Assembly: GCA_002359055.1 (NCBI GenBank)
Contig: DEQC01000083.1
Location: forward strand, 23,674 to 71,234
DNA length: 47,561 bases
Direction: 5' to 3'
Source of the DNA: Flavobacteriales bacterium UBA3376
GTDB taxonomy: Bacteria; Bacteroidota; Bacteroidia; Flavobacteriales; Weeksellaceae
A program made the translations under genes and the position numbers. Shown here piece after piece: positions 9,036 through 17,394 of this stretch; position 1 is the first letter of the stretch, and the number at the start of each line of letters is the position of its first letter. The notes beneath the pieces were generated by a model that made no database searches, was not told the DNA's origin, and worked only from the letters and a program-made list of their open reading frames with translations.

Positions 9036-9043
9036 TATTTTTG
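9036..9043 (+). promoter_or_regulatory. Bacteroidota-type -7 box of the metallophosphoesterase gene
   Basis: TATTTTTG is a perfect match to TAnnTTTG and is followed by C, as is usual. Transcription would begin at about 9048-9050, practically on ATG 9049, which argues that the in-frame upstream ATG at 9019 is not used. No clear -33 TTTG is seen at the normal distance. Confidence 0.5.
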
Positions 9044-9048
9044 CAACT

Positions 9049-10281
9049 ATGTTATTGAGATTATCAATTTTCTTGCTTTTTGCACTGGTCATAGAACTTT
9101 ATGCTTACCAAGCCATAAGAACTACATTCGAAAACAAATGGATCATTAGATTTTATACAGTTTTTAGTGTTTTGACAGTGGTTTTTCTTGTTTTTTCATT
9201 CAGTCGATTTGACCGAACAGTAGGGCAGAATCCATCGACCTTAATGACAATCGGCCTATTATTGTTGGTGTATGTCCCCAAATTACTCATCGGAGTTTTT
9301 ATGTTGTTCGAAGATGTTTTCCGAGTGGTTTTTGGTTTGATTAATTATTTCACAGATTCAGCTGAATCGAATTCATTTTTTCCCAGTCGAAGGAAATTCA
9401 TAAGTCAAATGGCTTTGGCATTTGCATTCATTCCTTTTTCTGGATTGATATATGGAATTTTCAAAGGAAGGTACAATTACAAAGTGATCAAAACACCAAT
9501 TTATTTTGATGATTTGCCGGACGAATTCGACGGATTTAAAATTCTTCAAATTTCCGACTTACATTGTGGAAGTTTCGACAACAAAGAGAAAATACAATAT
9601 GGAGTGGATTTGATCAATCAGCAAGATTTCGATATATTGGTTTTTACTGGAGATTTGGTCAATACGCATGCAGAAGAAATGGACGAATGGTACGATGTAT
9701 TTTCAAAAATTAAACAAGGGAAATTCGGAAATTATTCGATCTTAGGAAATCACGATTATGGTGAATACATCAAATGGCCGTCTTATGAAGATAAGCAAAG
9801 GAATTTTGAAGGAATTAAAAGCATTCATCCAAAAATAGGTTGGGATTTATTGTTAAATGAACATCGAATTATAAAAAAGGGAAATTCAGAAATTGCACTA
9901 ATTGGAGTAGAAAATTGGGGCGCTAAATTTCAACAAAAAGCCGACTTAGCAAAAGCCATTCGAGGAGTTGATAAAAATGCATTCAAAGTCGTTTTGACCC
10001 ATGATCCATCGCATTGGGATTTGGTGCTTCAAAACGATCCGTTCAACTATCACCTCACGCTTTGCGGACATACGCATGGGATGCAATTCGGGATTGAAAT
10101 TCCAGGTTGGATCAAGTGGAGTCCTGTGCAATATGTTTACAAACATTGGGCAGGTCTTTATGAAAAAGGAAAACGTTATATTTACGTCAATCGCGGATTT
10201 GGCTATCACGCTTATCCAGGAAGAGTTGGAATTTGGCCGGAAATAACTATACTCGAGCTAAAAAAGAAACATATTTCGTAA
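9049..10281 (+). CDS. Membrane-anchored calcineurin-type metallophosphoesterase (YkuE-like)
   Basis: 410 aa from ATG 9049 (420 from the alternative ATG 9019). Numbering from 9019: three or four N-terminal transmembrane helices (13-33, 41-62, 73-108), then SRRKFI at 123-128 followed by a further hydrophobic segment to about 147, then a metallophosphoesterase domain with ISDLHCG (Asp180, His182), TGDLV (Asp212), GNHD (244-246), LTHDP and GHTHG. This architecture belongs to the lipid or cell-wall-precursor phosphoesterases related to YkuE. The domain should face the periplasm. The internal SRRKF looks like a twin-arginine motif. The regulator gene follows after 6 nt. Confidence 0.88.
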   Translation: MLLRLSIFLLFALVIELYAYQAIRTTFENKWIIRFYTVFSVLTVVFLVFSFSRFDRTVGQNPSTLMTIGLLLLVYVPKLLIGVFMLFEDVFRVVFGLINYFTDSAESNSFFPSRRKFISQMALAFAFIPFSGLIYGIFKGRYNYKVIKTPIYFDDLPDEFDGFKILQISDLHCGSFDNKEKIQYGVDLINQQDFDILVFTGDLVNTHAEEMDEWYDVFSKIKQGKFGNYSILGNHDYGEYIKWPSYEDKQRNFEGIKSIHPKIGWDLLLNEHRIIKKGNSEIALIGVENWGAKFQQKADLAKAIRGVDKNAFKVVLTHDPSHWDLVLQNDPFNYHLTLCGHTHGMQFGIEIPGWIKWSPVQYVYKHWAGLYEKGKRYIYVNRGFGYHAYPGRVGIWPEITILELKKKHIS

Positions 10282-10287
10282 ATTTGA

Positions 10288-10944
10288 ATGATGATTTCAC
10301 TAACAGAAGAAAATTACTTAAAAGCCATGTTCAATCTTTCACAAGAAACAGGTGAAGTTTTTGTGAATGATTTGAGCAAAGAGTTGGATATAAAAATGCC
10401 AAGCGTAACCAGCATGGTCAAACGTTTGGCTTCTAAGAATTTAGTCAATTATCAATCCTATAAACCATTGACATTGACCGATGAAGGGGAGAAGTTGGCG
10501 TTGTCGATCATCCGAAAACATCGATTGACAGAAATGTTTTTGGTCGAAAAAATGGGATTTGGTTGGGAAGAAGTACATGAAGTAGCCGAACAAATCGAAC
10601 ATATTCATTCGCCAAAATTCTTTGCCAAAATGGACGAAATGCTCGGTTATCCAACCGTCGATCCACATGGTTCGCCAATTCCAGATTCGCATGGAAATAT
10701 TCATTTGAAAACCTATCAAAATTTAGCTAATTTCAACAAAGGCGATAAAGTGAAATTTGTAGCTGTGAACAATTCCAGCGATGATTTTTTGAAATTTTTA
10801 AATTCAAAGGAAATCAATTTAGGTTTGGTTTTAAAAATTTTGGACAAAGAAGAATTTGATCATTCGATGACGATTTCATTCAACGATAAAACCATAGTTT
10901 TAAGCCAAAAAGTAACCCAAAAAATTTTAGTAGAAAAACAATAA
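10288..10944 (+). CDS. DtxR/MntR-family metal-dependent transcriptional regulator
   Basis: 218 aa. N-terminal winged helix with recognition helix MPSVTSMVKRLASKNLV (about 33-49), then the metal-binding and dimerization helix with HRLTEMFLVEKMGFGWEEVHEVAEQIEH, whose Glu and His ligands suit Mn or Fe. The PTVDPHGSPIPD segment is typical of the family. The C-terminal FeoA/SH3-like domain is present. It represses metal-uptake genes when its metal is bound, but no metal transporter is nearby. ATG at 10288 or 10291 could be the start. It is packed between the phosphoesterase (6 nt) and mnmE (1 nt). Confidence 0.9.
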   Translation: MMISLTEENYLKAMFNLSQETGEVFVNDLSKELDIKMPSVTSMVKRLASKNLVNYQSYKPLTLTDEGEKLALSIIRKHRLTEMFLVEKMGFGWEEVHEVAEQIEHIHSPKFFAKMDEMLGYPTVDPHGSPIPDSHGNIHLKTYQNLANFNKGDKVKFVAVNNSSDDFLKFLNSKEINLGLVLKILDKEEFDHSMTISFNDKTIVLSQKVTQKILVEKQ

Positions 10945-10945
10945 A

Positions 10946-12313
10946 ATGCCATTAGAAGAAACGATTTGTGCCACGGCAACCGCTCAAGGTGTTGGAGCTT
11001 TGGGAATCATCAGAGTGTCGGGTAAAGATGCTTTTTCGATAGTCGATCAAGTGTTCAAAGGAAAGGATTTGACCAAGGTCGATTCTCACACGGTCAATTA
11101 TGGATTCATAGTCAAAGATGAAGAAGTCATAGACGAAGTCATGGTTGCAGTGTTTCACGCACCCAGAACCTTTACGGCTGAAAATTTGGTCGAAATCTCC
11201 TGTCATGGTTCGCCTTATATTCAACAACATATCATCGATTTATTGATTCAAAAAGGAGCTCGTTTGGCACAAGCCGGTGAATTTACCCAAAGGGCATTTC
11301 TGAATGGAAGAATCGATTTAACACAAGCCGAAGCAGTCGCTGATTTGATAGCCGCAGAAAATAAAGCTTCTCATCAAATCGCATTGAATCAAATGCGAGG
11401 TGGAATTTCTTCTGAACTGAATCAATTGAGAGAAGAATTGATCAACTTTACAGCTTTGATCGAATTGGAATTGGACTTTTCGGATGAAGATGTGGAATTT
11501 GCAGATCGAAGTGAACTCGATGAATTGGTTCAGAAAATCAAACAACAAATCAATCAATTGATTTCTACTTTTGAATATGGAAATGCAGTAAAAAATGGTG
11601 TTCCAGTTGCGATTATCGGAAAACCAAATGCTGGAAAATCTACTTTATTGAATTATCTTTTGAACGAAGAACGAGCGATTGTAAGTGATATTGCCGGAAC
11701 TACGCGCGACACCATAGAAGAAACCATCAACATTCAAGGAATTACTTTTCGATTGATCGATACAGCAGGAATACGAGAAACTACCGATACCATCGAAGCT
11801 ATAGGAGTAGAAAAAGCCAAAGAAAAAGTTGCTCAAGCCAAAATTGTCATTCATTTGTACGAAGATGACACTGAAATTTTGGATGAATTGTCCGATATGT
11901 TGGAAGATAAAACGGTTTTCAATCTGATGAGTAAATTGGATAAATATCCAGAAATGAGGCAAACGGACAACGCTGATTTATCGGAAAGCTGCAAGGATTA
12001 TCATCATTTTGGAATCTCTGTCAAGGAAAATATCAATTTGGATCGATTGAAATCAGAATTGGTTGAAGTCGTAAAATCAGGCGTTGACGAAAACGCAGTA
12101 ATCATTACCAACAGCCGTCACAAAGAAGCTTTGATGCATGCTTTACAAGCCATAGAAGATGTCGAGAACGGAATGAAAATCGGCTTAACTGGCGACTTAT
12201 TGGCCTTTCACTTGAGAGATACTTTACGACACATCGGATCCATCACCGGTCAAATTGACGTCGATAAAGACATACTCGGAACTATCTTCGGGAAGTTTTG
12301 TATCGGGAAGTAA
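10946..12313 (+). CDS. mnmE: tRNA uridine-5-carboxymethylaminomethyl modification GTPase
   Basis: 455 aa, complete. N-terminal folate-binding domain, helical domain, and inserted G domain with G1 GKPNAGKST (225-233), G2 TTRDT (252-256) and G3 DTAG (272-275). The C-terminal FCIGK carries the catalytic Cys452. With MnmG it makes cmnm5U34 on certain tRNAs. It is probably cotranscribed with the regulator 1 nt upstream. No clear hairpin terminator follows; the next 129 nt are AT-rich and show nothing I can name. Confidence 0.97.
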   Translation: MPLEETICATATAQGVGALGIIRVSGKDAFSIVDQVFKGKDLTKVDSHTVNYGFIVKDEEVIDEVMVAVFHAPRTFTAENLVEISCHGSPYIQQHIIDLLIQKGARLAQAGEFTQRAFLNGRIDLTQAEAVADLIAAENKASHQIALNQMRGGISSELNQLREELINFTALIELELDFSDEDVEFADRSELDELVQKIKQQINQLISTFEYGNAVKNGVPVAIIGKPNAGKSTLLNYLLNEERAIVSDIAGTTRDTIEETINIQGITFRLIDTAGIRETTDTIEAIGVEKAKEKVAQAKIVIHLYEDDTEILDELSDMLEDKTVFNLMSKLDKYPEMRQTDNADLSESCKDYHHFGISVKENINLDRLKSELVEVVKSGVDENAVIITNSRHKEALMHALQAIEDVENGMKIGLTGDLLAFHLRDTLRHIGSITGQIDVDKDILGTIFGKFCIGK

Positions 12314-12442
12314 AACCTTTACTTTGTTGAGTAGTTTTTACTTATCAAATATTATCAACACATTCAATAGGTATACGATCTAATTTTTTTTAAAAAAATA
12401 TAATTTCTTTTTAATCAAGTTGTATAATACTGATTGGTTAAT

Positions 12443-12809
12443 ATGAAAAATGAAACTAAATTAAACAAGCTATTGTATTCATGGGGGGAGACTTACAAAA
12501 AAGTTCAATTGACTTTATGAATTTTTCTTTCACTTCAGGAAAGTGAAAAGTATGTGGACGAAATCAAAGATTTTGTGGAAAGTAAATCCAACGGAACTAT
12601 TACTTGTGAAGAGCAAAGTCTTTATCGCGTTTTACGAAAATACGAGCACATAGACGTGTTGAAATATGAACTACGCAAAGGAAATAAAGGTCCCGCCAGA
12701 AAATATTATTATCTGACAGATTTAGGAAAAAAAACTTTTCGATCAGTTTGTATCCAGAAATATACACTTGTTTTATTCAGAAGAAATCAAAAAACTTTTA
12801 AAACTTTAA
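12443..12809 (+). pseudogene. Degraded PadR-type transcriptional regulator
   Basis: From ATG 12443 the frame reads MKNETKLNKLLYSWGETYKK, then meets TGA at 12518-12520, then resumes in the same frame with IFLSLQESEKYVDEIKDFV and the winged-helix part SLYRVLRKYEHIDVL plus KYYYLTDLGKK, typical of PadR regulators. A second lesion follows: removing one A from the A8 run at 12727-12734 gives a natural C-terminus ending FYSEEIKKLLKL and a stop at 12807, 2 nt before the next gene. The open frame from 12554 alone lacks the first helices and runs out of frame. Two independent defects make this a pseudogene, unless the assembly has errors. Confidence 0.7.
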
Positions 12810-12811
12810 TT

Positions 12812-13230
12812 ATGAAAACAATCACACCTTACCTTATCAGATTCGCATTTTAGCAACATTGCTAACTATCCTATTCAGATATTTATTGTGTCATGGAATA
12901 GAAAACGAATCCTCGAGCATTATTGCTTTATCAGCAATTTTATATGGAGTTTCAATGTTCATTTCAGGATGGTATTTTGGAAAGAAAGACGGAGAATATT
13001 TACCTATTTATGACGTAGGTTTTAGATTTTATTTCGCCACTTATTTCATCCACAATTTGGTTTCTTATTTATGGTTTGCTTTTGATTTTGAGTCAAGTTA
13101 TGAAAAAATACTAACCATAAACACAACCGCCTTGATTTGGGGAGCAATTTTAATCATACACTTCATTTTCTATTTATGGACAAGAAAAAATTCAATCAAT
13201 GATTTAGACAAAAATGACTTTTTTGAATAA
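12812..13230 (+). pseudogene. Frameshifted small multi-pass membrane protein, partner of the PadR remnant
   Basis: ATG 12812 opens MKTITPY but is thrown out of frame by a tandem duplication of CCTTA (12827-12831 and 12832-12836). Deleting one copy joins MKTITPY to QIRILATLLTILFRYLL and a 120-residue downstream frame with three hydrophobic segments, ending LDKNDFFE at 13230. PadR regulators are often encoded just ahead of membrane proteins like this, which supports a former two-gene operon. The function of the membrane protein is unknown. Confidence 0.65.
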
Positions 13231-13263
13231 AGTTTTCAGATCCAATTCCATTCAAAGTAAATG

Positions 13264-13295
13264 CAAAACTTGTGTGTAAATTAACACAAGTTTTG
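13264..13295. terminator. Hairpin after the decayed operon, possible terminator
   Basis: 12-bp perfect stem CAAAACTTGTGT / ACACAAGTTTTG with an 8-nt loop. There is no long T run on either side, so it may be a weak terminator or merely a hairpin. The rest of 13231-13485 holds no gene or other element I can identify, apart from AT-rich DNA before the helicase gene. Confidence 0.5.
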
Positions 13296-13485
13296 TAGTA
13301 TTCTTGCTTTAAATTAAGCCACCCAACACCCAAACGCCATGGATTGTCTTGAGTAGTGAGTAATTTGCGCTTGAATATATTTTTTATTCTAATGCGAAAT
13401 TTTTTATGTTTGAGAGATTTAATTACAAATATCATGTTAGCTTTCCATCTTATTAGGTATTTTGTGATAATTTAAAAATTAACCC

Positions 13486-16400
13486 ATGATTATAAATAAT
13501 CAAACCAACTTATTTATTGAAGAAATTACTGAAAATATATCTGCTACTTCCGATGTAAAAATTTGTACAAACTATTTTACGTTTAATGCCATTTTTGACT
13601 TTTTCAAAAAAATTGAAGTTGAAAAACCTATTAAAATACTGATCGAAAACGAACATTTTAATAGCAAAAAATCACTGTTTGTTAACGATATTGCAGAAAA
13701 CGAAACGGACTCTCAATTACAGTCTTTGTATCGATTAAATCAATCCATTCAATATTTTTCTCAAAAAAATATTCATATTCATACGGGCAATACAGGTGGA
13801 AATTCATATATAATAATTGATGATAACGCTTTTCAGTTTGCTCCACACAGTTTTACTGAAACTACTCTTGGTATTATCAAAGATGCTAAACCATATATGA
13901 TACTAAAATTAATGGGTTCGGCTACTGCATTTAATTCAATCTTCAACCAGCTATGGGAAAATTCAACTCCCATTAATGATGAATTAATCAAACTATATGA
14001 CTTTGCGCTCCCATTAAAAAGTCCGGAAACACTGTATAAATATTCAATACATGAAATTTTTAAGAATAAAACAACTGAGGACATTCATGAAGATAGATTA
14101 AATAGAACAGGGTTTAAATCCACTGTAATTTGGAATAAATTATACAATTTTCAGCAAGATGCAGTGTTAGGCGCAATTGATAAAATCGAAAAGTATAATG
14201 GATGTATTATAGCTGATAGTGTTGGTCTAGGTAAAACTTTCGAGGCCTTAGCAGTCATCAAATATTACGAACTTCGTAATGATCGCGTTTTGGTTCTCGC
14301 ACCGAAAAAACTTAGAGACAACTGGGTTACTTACAGATTAAATGACAAAAGAAATGACCTGGAAAAAGATCGATTTAATTTTGATGTGTTAAATCATACC
14401 GATTTATCACGCGATAAAGGGATGTCAGGTGACATTAATTTGGAAATGATCAATTGGGGAAATTATGATTTAGTGGTGATAGATGAATCTCATAACTTTA
14501 GAAACAATAATCCCTCTAAAAAAAGACTGTCAAGATATGAAAAGCTACTGCGTGATGTAATCAAAAAAGGAGTGCGAACCAAAGTGCTTCTTTTATCTGC
14601 TACGCCTGTGAATACAAGATTAAATGACCTGAAAAACCAATTGATTTTTATTACCGAAGGAAATGATCAAGCCTTAAGAGATGATGGTATTGCAAGTATT
14701 GAATTAACTTTAAAACAAGCGCAAACAAGATTCAATGCTTGGATGAAACAAATCAATCCTACCAGAGAAGAATTAATAGAAAAATTAGATGGTGATTATT
14801 TTAAGCTTTTGGATATTTTCACGATTTCCCGATCACGCAAACACATCGAAAAATATTACGATGTAGCCAATATCGGAAAATTTCCAACCCGACTTAAGCC
14901 TATCTCTATTAATTCTGATTTCGATACAAAAAACACGGAATTTTCCATTACTTATCTAAATGATTATTTAGAATTATTAAATCTGAAATTTTACTCGCCT
15001 TTGTACTTTGTATATGATCATAAAAAAGAAGAATATGCAGAGCTTTACGATACGAAAACTAAAACTGGAACAGTATTTAGTCAATTGGATCGTGAGGAAA
15101 GTATTATTACTTTGATGCGTGTAAATCTATTGAAACGCTTAGAATCATCCATCCACTCGTTTTGTCTTACTTTAGAAAAAATTCTTAATAACATTAATGA
15201 AATTGAATATAAAATCAACAATCACAGAGAATTTGCAAATGATGTCGATGTTTTAGATTTTGACTTCGATGACCAAGCATATTCCGATATGTTTATAGGA
15301 GGAAAGGTTAAGGTTTTAATCCAAGATATGGACTTACATAAATTCAAAGAATTTTTAATATCAGACCGCAAAATCATTGAGGAACTACTAATTAAATGTA
15401 AAGTAATAACAACGGAGAGAGACCAAAAATTAGCTGATTTAAAAGCGTTGATTCAAGAAAAAATCGAGAATCCCATTAATCCTAACAATAAAAAAGTTTT
15501 AGTTTTTTCAGCTTTTGCGGACACAGCAAAATATTTATATGAGCATTGCGCCGGTTATTTTAAAGAAAAATACAATATTAATTCTGCCTTAGTAACAGGA
15601 GATGGAACGAATTACACCAATATGAAAAATTGTAAAACTGATTTGCAAAGTATTCTCATCAATTTCTCTCCGCTTTCGAAGCTGCGTCATAGCATATTTC
15701 CGGAAGCTAAAGATGAAATTGATCTTTTATTCTGTACAGATTGTATCAGCGAAGGACAAAACTTACAAGATTGTGATTATTTAGTGAATTACGACATCCA
15801 TTGGAATCCTGTTCGTATCATTCAACGTTTTGGACGTATCGACCGAATTGGTTCTAAAAATCAACAAATCCAATTGGTCAACTTCTATCCACATATCGAA
15901 TTGGATCAATACATTGATTTGATTCAACGGGTAAAAGGTCGAATGCAAATTTTAGATATTTCTGCTACAGGTGACGATAACGTTATTGATGAACGCGAAA
16001 ATCAACCAAAAGAATTGGATTATCGTAAAAAACAATTGCAGAAAATGAAAGAAACTGTCGTTGATTTGGAAGATTTAGAAGGTGGAATTTCTATTACAGA
16101 TTTAACCTTCAATGATTATAAAGTAGATGCCGATCGTATAACAGACGAGGAAATAAAACAATTTGAATTATTCGGGAGTGCAAACTTCTCCTTGGTTGAA
16201 AATAATTTAGTCGATCAGCCAAAAGGTGTATTGTTCTGTATTAAAGATTTGAATGAAAATAATTTTGATGATAAACTGAAGAATAATTTATTACATCCTT
16301 TCGCTTTAGTGTATATTACTTACGATGGTGAAATAAATATCCCAATGAGAATGGGAAAAAAAGCATTGGACCTCTTTAAAAAATTAGCTTATGGTAAACT

Positions 16401-16620
16401 GACCGTTAAGGAAGAAAATTTAAAAGAATTCAACCTCAAAACGAAAACAGGGAAACATATGAACACATATGTAGATTTACTAAACCTGGTAAAGAACCAT
16501 ATTTCTGGTGAGGAAAAAATGGTTGAATTACAATCTATCTTTAATCCGAATGGATCGATCATTGGCAATACGACCGCAGCTAATGATTACAAAGTGATTA
16601 GTTATTTAATAGTAATGTAG
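13486..16620 (+). CDS. SNF2-type helicase with degenerate PLD-like N-terminal domain
   Basis: 1044 aa, first gene of the defence island. Residues 1-170 resemble the phospholipase-D-like domain that precedes some SNF2 helicases (SSF-like strands, then FAPHSFTETTLG), but the HxK catalytic motif is not visible: the expected position reads HIHTGNTGGNSY. The helicase core has Walker A ADSVGLGKT (243-251), DESHNFR (333-339), LLLSATPVNT, and C-terminal motifs SEGQNLQDCDY and RIIQRFGRIDRIGS. It would translocate on DNA or remodel protein-DNA complexes. It is 3 nt ahead of the DUF4391 gene and clearly part of one operon with the methyltransferase. Confidence 0.85.
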   Translation: MIINNQTNLFIEEITENISATSDVKICTNYFTFNAIFDFFKKIEVEKPIKILIENEHFNSKKSLFVNDIAENETDSQLQSLYRLNQSIQYFSQKNIHIHTGNTGGNSYIIIDDNAFQFAPHSFTETTLGIIKDAKPYMILKLMGSATAFNSIFNQLWENSTPINDELIKLYDFALPLKSPETLYKYSIHEIFKNKTTEDIHEDRLNRTGFKSTVIWNKLYNFQQDAVLGAIDKIEKYNGCIIADSVGLGKTFEALAVIKYYELRNDRVLVLAPKKLRDNWVTYRLNDKRNDLEKDRFNFDVLNHTDLSRDKGMSGDINLEMINWGNYDLVVIDESHNFRNNNPSKKRLSRYEKLLRDVIKKGVRTKVLLLSATPVNTRLNDLKNQLIFITEGNDQALRDDGIASIELTLKQAQTRFNAWMKQINPTREELIEKLDGDYFKLLDIFTISRSRKHIEKYYDVANIGKFPTRLKPISINSDFDTKNTEFSITYLNDYLELLNLKFYSPLYFVYDHKKEEYAELYDTKTKTGTVFSQLDREESIITLMRVNLLKRLESSIHSFCLTLEKILNNINEIEYKINNHREFANDVDVLDFDFDDQAYSDMFIGGKVKVLIQDMDLHKFKEFLISDRKIIEELLIKCKVITTERDQKLADLKALIQEKIENPINPNNKKVLVFSAFADTAKYLYEHCAGYFKEKYNINSALVTGDGTNYTNMKNCKTDLQSILINFSPLSKLRHSIFPEAKDEIDLLFCTDCISEGQNLQDCDYLVNYDIHWNPVRIIQRFGRIDRIGSKNQQIQLVNFYPHIELDQYIDLIQRVKGRMQILDISATGDDNVIDERENQPKELDYRKKQLQKMKETVVDLEDLEGGISITDLTFNDYKVDADRITDEEIKQFELFGSANFSLVENNLVDQPKGVLFCIKDLNENNFDDKLKNNLLHPFALVYITYDGEINIPMRMGKKALDLFKKLAYGKLTVKEENLKEFNLKTKTGKHMNTYVDLLNLVKNHISGEEKMVELQSIFNPNGSIIGNTTAANDYKVISYLIVM

Positions 16621-16623
16621 CCT

Positions 16624-17394
16624 ATGAATATTGTAGATAAATTTGGATTTCCTCGTCAATTATTAATCGATTTGCCAATTACTAAAGTCGCACTGAAAAA
16701 CAATGATTATTCGACTTTGAGCGATCGAAGGCTTTTGGATAACCCTGATATCCAAAGTATTCGAATGAAAGCAATCATCAAACAGGAAACTGCCAATATT
16801 CCTCCTTTTCAATCAGAGGATGAATCCTACTTAGAAGTATATTGTGTTGATGTGATTTTACAAGCAGGGACTTATGAAAAATATTATAAGAAAATAGCCC
16901 ACTTATTGCATAAACTTATTCCGCATCATCTTATAATCATCATTCAATCGGATGACCTTTCGAGGGTCAATTTCAGTTTGGCTACCAAATCTATCAGTAA
17001 AAATAGTGAGCAGCTGAGGGTCATTCAAAATGAATTTTATACCGAAAAAATAGATTTTGAAAACGAATCATTTCTTGAAGCTTTACAGTATACAAATGCC
17101 AACAAACAGAACCTCAAAACCTTGTATAGCTATTATATACAAGTAGTGCAAAACTATAATTTAGTAGATGCTACCCAGAGATTTGAGTTAAGACCTTATG
17201 AACAAACAGAAGAAATGCTCACCCTTCAAGAAGAAATTGAAGCATACCAAACTCAAATCAATCAAAATATAAAACAGCTCACAGCGGCAACACAAATGAG
17301 TGAAAAAGTACAGTTAAACACTGACATTCACGCATTGAAAACGAAAATACAAGAATTAAAAAACACCTTATTAAACTATGGAAAAGATCAATAA
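16624..17394 (+). CDS. DUF4391-type protein
   Basis: 256 aa. The order FPRQLLIDLPITKVALKNN, SDRRLLDNPDIQSIRMKA, then a YLEVYCVDVIL strand and LIPHHLIIII matches DUF4391, a family found next to SNF2 helicases and type III methyltransferases. The C-terminal 60 residues (TLQEEIEAYQTQINQNIKQL onward) form a coiled coil, suggesting a complex subunit. No catalytic motif is evident. It overlaps the mod gene by 17 nt, a strong sign of coupled expression. Its role is unknown; adaptor or specificity functions are possible. Confidence 0.75.
   Translation: MNIVDKFGFPRQLLIDLPITKVALKNNDYSTLSDRRLLDNPDIQSIRMKAIIKQETANIPPFQSEDESYLEVYCVDVILQAGTYEKYYKKIAHLLHKLIPHHLIIIIQSDDLSRVNFSLATKSISKNSEQLRVIQNEFYTEKIDFENESFLEALQYTNANKQNLKTLYSYYIQVVQNYNLVDATQRFELRPYEQTEEMLTLQEEIEAYQTQINQNIKQLTAATQMSEKVQLNTDIHALKTKIQELKNTLLNYGKDQ

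Noticed and set aside
12518..12520. TGA as a recoded sense codon (selenocysteine or tryptophan)
   Set aside because: Other genes in the window stop normally at TGA and two further frame lesions lie nearby, so gene decay is simpler.
12554..12853. 99-codon ORF as an independent gene
   Set aside because: It lacks the first helices of a PadR regulator, starts mid-domain and ends out of frame; better explained as part of a pseudogene.
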